Positions 42,503 through 49,997 of a DNA stretch of 64,000 nucleotides are shown here, piece after piece. Within the stretch, counting starts at the first letter, position 1. Every line of letters starts with the position of its first letter. Below the pieces are notes generated by a model, which worked only from the letters and a program-made list of their open reading frames with translations, had not been told where the DNA came from and made no database searches. The DNA is from Microbacterium schleiferi (GTDB taxonomy: Bacteria > Actinomycetota > Actinomycetes > Actinomycetales > Microbacteriaceae), in assembly GCF_020781975.1 (NCBI RefSeq), contig NZ_JAJGNI010000005.1, positions 124,001 to 188,000 on the forward strand, in the 5' to 3' direction. The translations under genes were made by a program, and so were the position numbers.

Positions 42503-43510
42503 ATGACCGATGACCGTTCCGATGCGCGCGTCCCTGGCGAATCCGCCGGGGAAGCTACGGAGGAGGCCGGCCCCGGCCTCCAGGCGCAGATGCGCACCGC
42601 GCGAACCGAGTTCGAGCAGCATGTGGCACACGCGCGCGCGGAGTTCGAAGAGGCCAACGAGCGCATCAAGAAGCGTACTGGCAGGGACCTGATCCTCGCG
42701 ATCCTCATCGGCGTGGGTATCGGGGCTGTCGCGCTCCTGTCGCTGATCTTCATCAAGTGGGTCTTCATCTTCTTGGCTCTGGGCGTCGTCGTTCTCGGCG
42801 TTGTCGAGTTCTCGCGTGCGCTGGCGGGCTCGGATCGCCGTATCGATCTCGCGCCCCAGATCGTTGCTGCAGCCGTGGTGCTTCTCTCGGGGGCGTTCCT
42901 TGAGCTGTGGCTGCACTGGGTGGCGCTGTTCGCTGCGTTGGCTTTCGTCGTCGTCTGGCGATTGATCGCCCAGATGGCTGCTGCCGACGGCCGGCGATAT
43001 TCCGCCGTCACGAGCGACGTACTCGCCGGCACTTTCGTGGTGTTCTACGTTCCGTTCCTCGCGAGCATGGCGATGGTGTTGCTGCGTCAGGATGCCGGTG
43101 AGTGGTGGATCATCGCGTTCATCGCGGTCGCCGTTGTCGCTGACACCGCCGCCTACGCTTCCGGACTCACCTTCGGGAAGCATCCGATGGCGCCGCGGAT
43201 CAGTCCGAACAAGACGTGGGAGGGCTTCGCGGGCGCTGTCGTCGGCGCCGTTGCTGCGGGCATCCTGCTCGGTATCTTCATGCTGGGCATTCCCTGGTGG
43301 GCTGGTGCGATTCTGGGTGCTGTGATCCTCGGTACGGCGACAACCGGCGACCTCGGTGAGTCGATGGTGAAGCGAGACCTCGGCATCAAAGACATGAGTT
43401 CATGGCTGCCCGGACACGGGGGAGTCCTCGACCGGCTCGATTCGATCCTCCCGTCGGCAACAGCGGCGCTGGCCCTGTACTACCTGTTCTCGCCGTTGGT
43501 GGCATCATGA
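42503..43510 (+). CDS. cdsA: Phosphatidate cytidylyltransferase CdsA
   Basis: Makes CDP-diacylglycerol from phosphatidate and CTP at the membrane. The 335 residues begin with about 55 residues of soluble, charged coiled-coil sequence (RTARTEFEQHVAHARAEFEEANERI) not found in E. coli CdsA. Seven to eight TM helices follow, with the signature DLGESMVKRDLGIKD then PGHGGVLDRLDS near the C-terminus. It is normally followed by rlmN in actinobacteria; here a DivIVA-motif gene follows instead. Confidence 0.94.
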   Translation: MTDDRSDARVPGESAGEATEEAGPGLQAQMRTARTEFEQHVAHARAEFEEANERIKKRTGRDLILAILIGVGIGAVALLSLIFIKWVFIFLALGVVVLGVVEFSRALAGSDRRIDLAPQIVAAAVVLLSGAFLELWLHWVALFAALAFVVVWRLIAQMAAADGRRYSAVTSDVLAGTFVVFYVPFLASMAMVLLRQDAGEWWIIAFIAVAVVADTAAYASGLTFGKHPMAPRISPNKTWEGFAGAVVGAVAAGILLGIFMLGIPWWAGAILGAVILGTATTGDLGESMVKRDLGIKDMSSWLPGHGGVLDRLDSILPSATAALALYYLFSPLVAS

Positions 43511-43541
43511 TGTGGCGTAGCAGCGTGAGGCTGGCAACCGA

Positions 43542-44138
43542 ATGACAATGACTTCTTCTCCGGAATCGGCAGCGCCCGCTGTCCCCGAACCGGCTCGTGC
43601 GCTGTTTCCCGTCACGCGTGGCCGAGTGAAGGGCTATGAGCGCGCCGCGGTCGACAGCTTCCTCTCGCACGCGCGTGATGCCTTTGAGGCTCCGGGACAC
43701 CCGTCGATGACGTCGGGTCAGATTCGGGCTGCTGCTTTTCCGCTCGCGCGCCGCGGATACGAAATCACGAGCGTGGATGCCGCGCTGACCCGTATCGAGG
43801 ACGCCTTCGCTCGTCGGGAACGCGACGCCGCCATCGCCCGGGTGGGGACGGATGTCTGGATCGCGCGGACGCGGCGAGACGCCCAGACGGTGCTCGACCG
43901 CCTGCAACGACCTTCTCGCCGTCGCTTCCAGCGGACCGGAGCTCTCCGATACGGGTACCGGATCGACGAGGTCGACTTCGTCATGAACAAGCTCGCTCGG
44001 TATCTCGAGACCGGGAGCGGCGCGACCATCGAGCAGGTTCGTGGGGTCGCCTTCCGCATGCAGCGGGGCGGCTACCGCGAAGTGCAAGTTGATGCCGTCC
44101 TGGACGCTGTCGTCGAGATCATGCTCGCTGTCGAGTGA
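43542..44138 (+). CDS. DivIVA-motif (DivI1A) repeat protein
   Basis: 198 residues with three or four copies of the short motif known from the DivIVA N-terminus (GYxxxxVDxFL): KGYERAAVDSFLS near residue 30, RGYEITSVDAALTRIED near 71, YGYRIDEVDFVMNKLARYL near 141 and GGYREVQVDAVLDAVVEI near 177. No long coiled coil follows, so it cannot polymerise like classical DivIVA/Wag31. It may bind curved membrane or a polar-growth partner; function unproven. ATG 43542. Confidence 0.78.
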   Translation: MTMTSSPESAAPAVPEPARALFPVTRGRVKGYERAAVDSFLSHARDAFEAPGHPSMTSGQIRAAAFPLARRGYEITSVDAALTRIEDAFARRERDAAIARVGTDVWIARTRRDAQTVLDRLQRPSRRRFQRTGALRYGYRIDEVDFVMNKLARYLETGSGATIEQVRGVAFRMQRGGYREVQVDAVLDAVVEIMLAVE

Positions 44139-44179
44139 ACCCGCGCGTCGCTCGAGGCGAACCCGTGGCTTCGCCTCGG

Positions 44180-44185
44180 TAGAAT
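44180..44185 (+). promoter_or_regulatory. Predicted -10 box of the gene at 44195 (TAGAAT)
   Basis: TAGAAT ends nine bases before the GTG, matching the ffh promoter in hexamer and spacing. Confidence 0.55.
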
Positions 44186-44194
44186 CGGGTCATT

Positions 44195-44887
44195 GTGACT
44201 GATGAACGCCGTGGCGCCGACGTAACCGCGCGCGCGAGCAGTGAGCTCGCCCCGCGGCGTTCCAGCGTGCCGCCCCGGGCAGCTGCAGCCCCTGTCGGAC
44301 ACTGGTCGAAGCGCCGCGGCGTGCTCGCGGTCTTCGCTGCTTTCGCGGCACTGGGCTTTGTTGCGGCTAACGCCGGCCCGAGCGGAATGGCTTTCGCGAC
44401 GGCCGAGGACGACACGCCCGAGCCTGTCTCGCTGTACGCGAGTTCGATCGTCGACGCGCAGTCACTGGTCATAGACACGGATGCCGAGCCTGTCGCTTTT
44501 GATCCAGATCGCGGTGGCTACGAGGTGTACGTCAAGCCCAAGCCCACTCCCGTCGTGGCATCCAGCGGTGGTGGAGGCGGCGCAGCAGCACCGTTGTTCT
44601 ACTCGGGCGGTGGTTCGCCGGCCGAGTGGATGTCGGCGGCCGGGATTCCCGAGAGCGACTGGGGCTACGTCGATTACGTCGTCTCACGGGAGAGCGGGTG
44701 GAATCCCAACGCGACGAACCGGCGGTCGGGAGCCTGCGGTCTGGTTCAGGCTCTGCCGTGCAGCAAGGTTCCCGGAAGCGGCTACAACCCGGTCGACAAT
44801 CTGCGGTGGGCCAACGGCTATGCCGTGGGACGCTATGGCAGCTGGGCCGGCGCGTACAACTTCTGGGTCAACAACCACTGGTGGTGA
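44195..44887 (+). CDS. Secreted transglycosylase-like (SLT/lysozyme-fold) protein
   Basis: 230 residues. A basic N-terminus of about 45 residues precedes one TM/signal helix (GVLAVFAAFAALGFVAANA). A Pro/Gly-rich linker (with GGGGGAAAP) leads to a C-terminal domain of about 80 residues: DYVVSRESGWNPNATNRRSGACGLVQALPCSKVP ... YAVGRYGSWAGAYNFW. The Glu in SRESGWNP is where soluble lytic transglycosylases place their catalytic acid, and two Cys likely form a disulfide. A peptidoglycan-cleaving or binding role is likely. The GTG start and -10 spacing suggest a leaderless message. Confidence 0.8.
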   Translation: MTDERRGADVTARASSELAPRRSSVPPRAAAAPVGHWSKRRGVLAVFAAFAALGFVAANAGPSGMAFATAEDDTPEPVSLYASSIVDAQSLVIDTDAEPVAFDPDRGGYEVYVKPKPTPVVASSGGGGGAAAPLFYSGGGSPAEWMSAAGIPESDWGYVDYVVSRESGWNPNATNRRSGACGLVQALPCSKVPGSGYNPVDNLRWANGYAVGRYGSWAGAYNFWVNNHWW

Positions 44888-44896
44888 CCGTCGAAG

Positions 44897-45181
44897 ATGC
44901 CACGATCCCATCGTCGTCGACCCGAGCCTGCCGGCGATGACGGCCTCGAACGCCTGATCGCCGGCTGGAAGCGAACCGAGGTACGCCGCGGCGTGGAGTG
45001 GACGGTTCAGCCGGTATCGGCGGCGCAGGCGACGAAGTCGTATGCGTGCCCCGGATGCGTTCGCCCTATCGAGCCGGGCACCGCCCACATCGTCGCGTGG
45101 CGCGCAGATGGCGTCCTCGGGGACGCTGCCGATCTCGCGGCTCGCCGACATTGGCACTCACACTGCTGGAGGATCAGCTGA
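44897..45181 (+). CDS. Small actinobacterial protein with putative zinc-binding CxxC/HxxxC
   Basis: A 94-residue protein: basic N-terminus, then AACPGC-type motif YACPGCVRPI and a C-terminal RRHWHSHCWRI. The spacing of CxxC and HxxxC fits a single zinc ribbon. Homologous short proteins are common in Microbacteriaceae and are often mislabelled as ATP/GTP-binding; no P-loop is present. It lies 9 bp after the transglycosylase gene and 1 bp before the hydrolase, suggesting one transcript. Confidence 0.6.
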   Translation: MPRSHRRRPEPAGDDGLERLIAGWKRTEVRRGVEWTVQPVSAAQATKSYACPGCVRPIEPGTAHIVAWRADGVLGDAADLAARRHWHSHCWRIS

Positions 45182-45182
45182 C

Positions 45183-45911
45183 ATGGAGATTCGCGGACCG
45201 ATGCTTCTTCCCGCTCGCCGGCAAGAGATCGAGCTTCACACGCAAGACGGACTGACTCTGGTCGGTGAACTCGCCGTGCCTGCCGAGCGCACCCCCCACG
45301 CCACGCTCGTCACGCTGCATCCGCTGCCGACGGCTGGTGGATTCATGGACTCGCACATCTTCCGCAAGGCGGCGGCGCGCCTGCCCGCCCTGGCCGATCT
45401 TGCCGTGCTCCGATTCAACACACGCGGGACGACGTCGCCGCGGGGGACCAGCGACGGCTCTTTCGACGGTGGTGACTCCGAGCGGTGGGATGTCGCTGCG
45501 GCAATGTCGTTCGTCGCCGAACGGGGACTGCCGCGTCCGTGGATCGTCGGCTGGTCCTTCGGGACGGAGCTGGCGCTGAAGTACGCCGCCGACCACGACG
45601 TCGAAGGAATCGTGCTGCTGTCACCGCCGCTGCACCGAACCACCGAGGATGAACTGGCGGGCTGGGCAGAAGACCCGCGGCCCATCATTGTTCTTGTCCC
45701 CGAGTTCGATGACTTCCTGCGGCCCGACGAGGCGGCCAAGCGTTTCTCGGCGATCCCGCACGCCACGCTCATTCCGGTTGAGGGCGGACGCCACCTGTGG
45801 GTGGGGGAGAACCAGACCAGGACGGTGCTCACCGAGATCGTCGCTGCGATCAACCCGGATGCCCTGCCGTTGCCGACGGAGTGGGACGGCGAGCTCGGCG
45901 AGCCCGCCTGA
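45183..45911 (+). CDS. Alpha/beta hydrolase
   Basis: 242 residues. The nucleophile elbow is GWSFG with S125; RFNTRGTTSPRGTS follows strand 4, an acidic residue is in VPEFDDFLRPDEA and the His is in EGGRHLW, completing a Ser-Asp-His triad. No signal peptide, so cytosolic. The family includes short-chain esterases and dienelactone hydrolase relatives; substrate unknown. Its ATG is one base after the preceding stop. It is convergent with the AI-2E family gene, 3 bp between stops. Confidence 0.88.
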   Translation: MEIRGPMLLPARRQEIELHTQDGLTLVGELAVPAERTPHATLVTLHPLPTAGGFMDSHIFRKAAARLPALADLAVLRFNTRGTTSPRGTSDGSFDGGDSERWDVAAAMSFVAERGLPRPWIVGWSFGTELALKYAADHDVEGIVLLSPPLHRTTEDELAGWAEDPRPIIVLVPEFDDFLRPDEAAKRFSAIPHATLIPVEGGRHLWVGENQTRTVLTEIVAAINPDALPLPTEWDGELGEPA

Positions 45912-45914
45912 GGC

Positions 45915-46979
45915 TCAGCGCTCGTTCTGGCGCGGGATCACGACCTGCCGGTAGATGATCAAGACGCTCGCCGCTGCCGGGATCGCGATCAGGGCGCCGA
46001 GGAGCCCAAGAAGCGATCCTCCCGCGAGTGCCGCGACCACCACGACCGCTCCGGGAATCGCGACGGCGCGACTCATGATTCGAGGCGAGATGACGTACGC
46101 CTCGAGCTGCATGTAGATGAGGTAGTAGATCGCCGCGATGAGGGCTATCGTCGGCGAGCCGAGACCCGGGATCAGGCAGGTCAGCACGATAATCGTCGAC
46201 CCGGTGAGCGTTCCCACGAGCGGGATCAGCGAGAACAGTAGCGCCACCACCGCGAGGACCGCGGGGAACGGCGCATCGATGATGCTGAGGAAAATCCAAC
46301 TCAGGATGCCGTTGATGACACCCAGGCTGACCTGGCCGATCACGTAATAGCCGACCGAATTGGTGATCTGTTCGGCGAGGTCGACGAACCGCTGACGCTT
46401 GGATGCCGCGACCAGTTGGTACACGGCCTTCTTGAGCGAGGGGATGGATGCCGTGAAGTAGATCGTCAGGATCAGCACGATGAAGGCGCCGAAGAGGCCA
46501 CTTGCGATGGTGGCACCGATAGCGAGGATGTTGCCACCGATCGACCCGCCGATCGACGCGAAGTCCAGTCCCTGGAGCCACTGCAGGATGTAGGCGAAGA
46601 TGTCATCCCATCTGAGCATGGGGAACACCGACTCGAGCCACGTTTGGAGCTCATCCGGCCACGAGGGGTTCTGCAGAATGCGGGTGACCTCGACGACGAA
46701 CTGCGTGATCTGTTCCACGATGATCGGGAGCACCATCAGGATGACGCCGGCGAAGACGCCCAACACGACGACGATCGTGACGAGTACCGCCGCCCACCGC
46801 GGTACGCGACGGCGGATCAGCCACGAAACCATCGGTTCCAGGCCGAGCGCGAGAAACAGCGCTGTGCCCACATAAAGCAGGATCGTCGACAACGTCTGCA
46901 CGCTCGCGATGAGCAGGAGTCCGAGACCCACGCCGAGGGTCGCGACGAATGCGACGCGGAAGGGGTTCTGCAGCTTCAC
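45915..46979 (-). CDS. AI-2E family (PerM/TqsA-like) transporter
   Basis: 354 residues with about eight TM helices. Family hallmarks: the N-terminal pair (TLSTILLYVGTALFLALGLEPMVSWLIRR), the central FIVLILTIYFTASIPSLKKAVYQLV followed by the amphipathic RFVDLAEQITNSVGYYVIGQ and the C-terminal PLVGTLTGSTIIVLTCLIPG. Described members export small solutes or drive Na+/H+ antiport, so AI-2 export should not be assumed. The start is GTG 46979 with GAGG upstream. Confidence 0.92.
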   Translation of the reverse strand: MKLQNPFRVAFVATLGVGLGLLLIASVQTLSTILLYVGTALFLALGLEPMVSWLIRRRVPRWAAVLVTIVVVLGVFAGVILMVLPIIVEQITQFVVEVTRILQNPSWPDELQTWLESVFPMLRWDDIFAYILQWLQGLDFASIGGSIGGNILAIGATIASGLFGAFIVLILTIYFTASIPSLKKAVYQLVAASKRQRFVDLAEQITNSVGYYVIGQVSLGVINGILSWIFLSIIDAPFPAVLAVVALLFSLIPLVGTLTGSTIIVLTCLIPGLGSPTIALIAAIYYLIYMQLEAYVISPRIMSRAVAIPGAVVVVAALAGGSLLGLLGALIAIPAAASVLIIYRQVVIPRQNER

Positions 46980-47017
46980 GGGACCTCGTTCTCTCAGGCG
47001 TGACCCGCCTGGCGATC

Positions 47018-47023
47018 AGAATA
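47018..47023 (-). promoter_or_regulatory. Predicted -10 box of the AI-2E family gene (TATTCT)
   Basis: TATTCT on the minus strand 38 bases before the GTG, with a short CAGGCG/CGCCTG stem in the leader (46996-47012). Confidence 0.4.
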
Positions 47024-47085
47024 CGCATAGCCGGGGCCTAGTCGGTGATGCATCGCCTCCCTGGGGACTTTCAGGACATGTTCGC

Positions 47086-47091
47086 TAGTCT
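47086..47091 (+). promoter_or_regulatory. Possible -10 box of the gene at 47095 (TAGTCT)
   Basis: TAGTCT ends only three bases before the ATG at 47095. That is too close for a leaderless start at this ATG, so translation may instead begin at the in-frame GTG at 47125. Confidence 0.35.
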
Positions 47092-47094
47092 GAA

Positions 47095-49017
47095 ATGTCG
47101 AGTTTTCGGCGTGCGTCGACGTCCGTGCGCCGAGGAAGGTTTTTCGTGCGTTTCGTATGGGCTGTGGTCGCGCTGGTTCTGGCGACCGTGATGATCGGGG
47201 CGGGAATCGCCCAGCGGACGATCTTCCAGGGCCCACGGTCGACGACAGCCGATGTTTCGATCACCCAAGACGAGCCGTATCTGGTCATCGACGGCGCCGT
47301 GCTGACCGCGAACCCCGGGTCCCAGACGCTGCGGGTGCTGGGGGATGGCTCTGTCTTCGCCGCTTACGGCAGAACTGCCGACGTGCAGGCATGGCTTGCT
47401 GACACCACCTACAACCAGGTAGTGCAGACCGAGGACGGCTCGCTCGTTACCGAGGAGATCGAGCCGACTCCTGAGCCCGAACCGACCGTCGACCCCACCG
47501 CCACGCCGGCAACCGACGCCCCGACCGAGGACGGGGCAGCGGCGGGGGATGCCGCGACCGATCAGGGCACCGAGGAGGAAGCTATTCCGGGGCGGAACCC
47601 GGCAGGGTCCGATCTCTGGCTGGATGAGTACCAGCAGGAAGACCTCGTCATCGCGCCGCTGCAGCTTCCAGCCGACATGAGCGTCATCATCGCCTCGGAT
47701 GGAACAGAACCTGCCCCGACGACGGTGAGTGTCACCTGGCCGATCGAGAACTCCACGCCCTGGGCTGGACCCCTGATCGTCGGTGGCGGCATCCTGATGG
47801 CGGTCGGCGTTGTGCTCTACGTCCTCGGCATCCGTCACGTGCGCCGTTCGCGGGGTCCGCGCCGCAAGGGTCTGCCCGTGCCGGTGACGGAGCCGATTGA
47901 TCTGTCTGTCGCGGAGTCTGACAAGGGCGTCATCAGTGCCAGCAAGCCACGGCGGGCGCTCGGGCGCGGACGAAAGACGTTCATTGCTCTCCCCGTTGCG
48001 GCGGTCACGGTCGGCCTGCTCTCTGGCTGCACGTCTGACGCGTGGCCGCAGCTGGTGCCGACCGAGACGCCGAGCCCGACCGCGTCGGTCATCGTGCCGG
48101 AGGGCCAGCAGGCTCCAGCCGTCACCAAGCAGCAGGCCGAGCGGATCGTCGAGCAGGTGGCTCAGACGGTGGCGCAGGCCGATGAGGCTAAGGATGCTGA
48201 CCTCGCAGCGACCCGGCTCGACGGTGCGCTTCTGGCAGAGCGCAAGACGAACTACACACTGAGGGAGGCCATCGCCGATTATGCGATGCCGACGGCAGTT
48301 CCCGGCAAGCCCGTCGAGGTCGTGCTGCCGCAGGCCTATAACGGCTGGCCGCGTTCGTTCCTGGCGATCGTCACGGATGACGAGGCCAACACGTCGAGCA
48401 TCATGGTGCTGACCCAGGCAGACCCGTGGACTCCCTACAAGCTGAGCTATATCGGCAACCTCGGTGGCAATACGCTGATGCCCGAGCTCGCCCCCTCCTA
48501 CATCGGCGCCAGCCAGCTCGCCCCGGATTCGCCGTTCCTGTTGCTGCCGCCTGACGAGCTCGCCTCCGCGTACGCCGATGTGCTCGACAAGGGCGATGAG
48601 TCGGAGTTCGCGGGGATGTTCGACGAGCAGAGCGACCTCTTCCGTGCGGGAGTCGTCGCCGACCGCAAGGAACGTCTCGACGACTTCAACGAGACCGGAG
48701 CCGAAACCGGCAGTCTGACCTTCAGCGCCGCCGCCGGTGAGTTCCCTCCGTTCGCGATCGCCACGCTCGAGAGCGGCGCGATCGTCGCGGTAAGCATCGC
48801 CGAGACCGACACCGTCAAGCCGACCAACGAAGACGCCGTCATCAAGCTGGACAACAATGCGACGGTCAAGACTCTTTCGGGCGCGGACCAGTCGGCATCC
48901 GGGTTCTCGACGACCTTCAGCGACCAGCTCTTCTTCTATGTTCCGGAAAAGGGATCGAACGAACCGATCCGGCTTCTGGGGTACTCGAGTTCGATTTTGA
49001 AAGGCTCTGTGCTGTGA
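47095..49017 (+). CDS. Three-TM actinobacterial membrane protein with internal lipobox-like segment
   Basis: Not assigned to a named family. 640 residues with predicted TM helices at about 17-39, 224-245 and 295-311. Between the first two is an external beta-rich region (PYLVIDGAVL ... TLRVLGDGSVFAAYGRTADVQAWL) and a Pro/Glu/Thr/Asp linker (120-170). The loop between TM2 and TM3 is strongly basic (RHVRRSRGPRRKG, RRALGRGRKTF), so both its ends face the cytosol. TM3 ends LLSGC (Cys312) like a lipoprotein signal, followed by a 330-residue external domain. It looks like two exported proteins joined. The stop overlaps the thioredoxin-TPR gene (GTGA). Confidence 0.75.
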   Translation: MSSFRRASTSVRRGRFFVRFVWAVVALVLATVMIGAGIAQRTIFQGPRSTTADVSITQDEPYLVIDGAVLTANPGSQTLRVLGDGSVFAAYGRTADVQAWLADTTYNQVVQTEDGSLVTEEIEPTPEPEPTVDPTATPATDAPTEDGAAAGDAATDQGTEEEAIPGRNPAGSDLWLDEYQQEDLVIAPLQLPADMSVIIASDGTEPAPTTVSVTWPIENSTPWAGPLIVGGGILMAVGVVLYVLGIRHVRRSRGPRRKGLPVPVTEPIDLSVAESDKGVISASKPRRALGRGRKTFIALPVAAVTVGLLSGCTSDAWPQLVPTETPSPTASVIVPEGQQAPAVTKQQAERIVEQVAQTVAQADEAKDADLAATRLDGALLAERKTNYTLREAIADYAMPTAVPGKPVEVVLPQAYNGWPRSFLAIVTDDEANTSSIMVLTQADPWTPYKLSYIGNLGGNTLMPELAPSYIGASQLAPDSPFLLLPPDELASAYADVLDKGDESEFAGMFDEQSDLFRAGVVADRKERLDDFNETGAETGSLTFSAAAGEFPPFAIATLESGAIVAVSIAETDTVKPTNEDAVIKLDNNATVKTLSGADQSASGFSTTFSDQLFFYVPEKGSNEPIRLLGYSSSILKGSVL

Positions 49018-49964
49018 CACTTCCCGGCTCCAACGTTCCTCTCCGGGGCGCCGTCGACCTGTCAGCCCTGCGCAACCGCCCGGCAGCGGCATCCCCGAGT
49101 GAGCCTGCTGCTGGCGCCCCCGCGGGGGGAAACACGGCGCGGCTGGTGATCGACGTCACAGACGCGATGTTCCCCGAGGTTCTTGAGCTGTCCAAGACGG
49201 TGCCTGTCGTCGTGGACCTGTGGGCCGAATGGTGCGGGCCGTGCAAGCAGCTCAGCCCCGTCCTCGAGCGCGTTGTCACGGAGCATGCGGGCCGGTTGGT
49301 TCTGGCAAAGGTCGACGTCGACGCCAACCCGCAGCTTGCTCAGGCGTTCCGCGCCCAGTCGATTCCAATGGTCGTGGCCCTGGTCGGCGGTCAGGCTGTG
49401 CCGTTGTTCACCGGCGCCGTTCCCGAACAGCAGGTGCGCGAGGTGTTCGCCCAGTTGCTGCAGCTTGCCGCGCAGAACGGCGTCACCGGCTCAGTCGGCT
49501 CAGGCGACGCCGACGCTGCTGATGAAGAGGGTGCTGCTGCCGAGCCCGCGATGCCGCCGCTTCACGCCGAGGCGTTCGCTGCGATCGAGTCCGGCGACTA
49601 TGCGGCGGCGATCTCTGCGTACGAGCGCGCGCTCGCTGAGAACCCGCGCGACGCCGACGCGCGGGCGGGGCTCGCCCAGGTGCGGCTGCTCTCTCGGGTC
49701 CAGGATGCCGACCTCCAGGCCGCGCGCGCAGCGGCTGCGGCTGCTCCGACTGATGTCGACGCTCAGCTGCTGGTCGCCGACCTCGATCTTGCGGGTGGTC
49801 ACGTTGAGGACGCCTTTGATCGATTGCTCGATCTGTTCGCGGCGTTGCCCGACGATGATCGCGCGCCAGTGCGGGAGCGGCTGCTTGAGCTGTTCGGCAT
49901 CGTGGGCGACGACGACCCGCGCGTCATCCGGTCGCGCAGTCGCCTCGCGTCGCTGCTGTTCTGA
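49014..49964 (+). CDS. Thioredoxin-TPR protein, YbbN/CnoX-like
   Basis: 316 residues. Thioredoxin domain (about 42-150) with an intact active site WCGPC (C74, C77), preceded by a 40-residue Ala/Pro linker; then TPR-like helices (about 178-316: HAEAFAAIESGDYAAAISAYERALAENPRDADARAGLAQ). E. coli CnoX/YbbN is a chlorine-activated holdase; its site lacks the first Cys, while this one keeps both, so redox activity is possible. No signal peptide: cytosolic. GTG start overlapping the upstream membrane-protein gene. Confidence 0.9.
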   Translation: MTLPGSNVPLRGAVDLSALRNRPAAASPSEPAAGAPAGGNTARLVIDVTDAMFPEVLELSKTVPVVVDLWAEWCGPCKQLSPVLERVVTEHAGRLVLAKVDVDANPQLAQAFRAQSIPMVVALVGGQAVPLFTGAVPEQQVREVFAQLLQLAAQNGVTGSVGSGDADAADEEGAAAEPAMPPLHAEAFAAIESGDYAAAISAYERALAENPRDADARAGLAQVRLLSRVQDADLQAARAAAAAAPTDVDAQLLVADLDLAGGHVEDAFDRLLDLFAALPDDDRAPVRERLLELFGIVGDDDPRVIRSRSRLASLLF

Positions 49965-49979
49965 CAGTGGGCGCCCGGA

Positions 49980-49994
49980 AGGGCGAATTGCCCT
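49980..49994. terminator. Short bidirectional hairpin between convergent genes
   Basis: AGGGC-GAATT-GCCCT, five base pairs, centred in the 33-bp gap between the thioredoxin-TPR and glgB stops. Weak, but it would serve both strands. Confidence 0.35.
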
Positions 49995-49997
49995 GCG

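Noticed and set aside
47071..49092. 673-codon antisense frame opposite the three-TM protein
   Set aside because: The sense frame has TM helices, a coupled downstream gene and sensible composition; the antisense frame has none of these.
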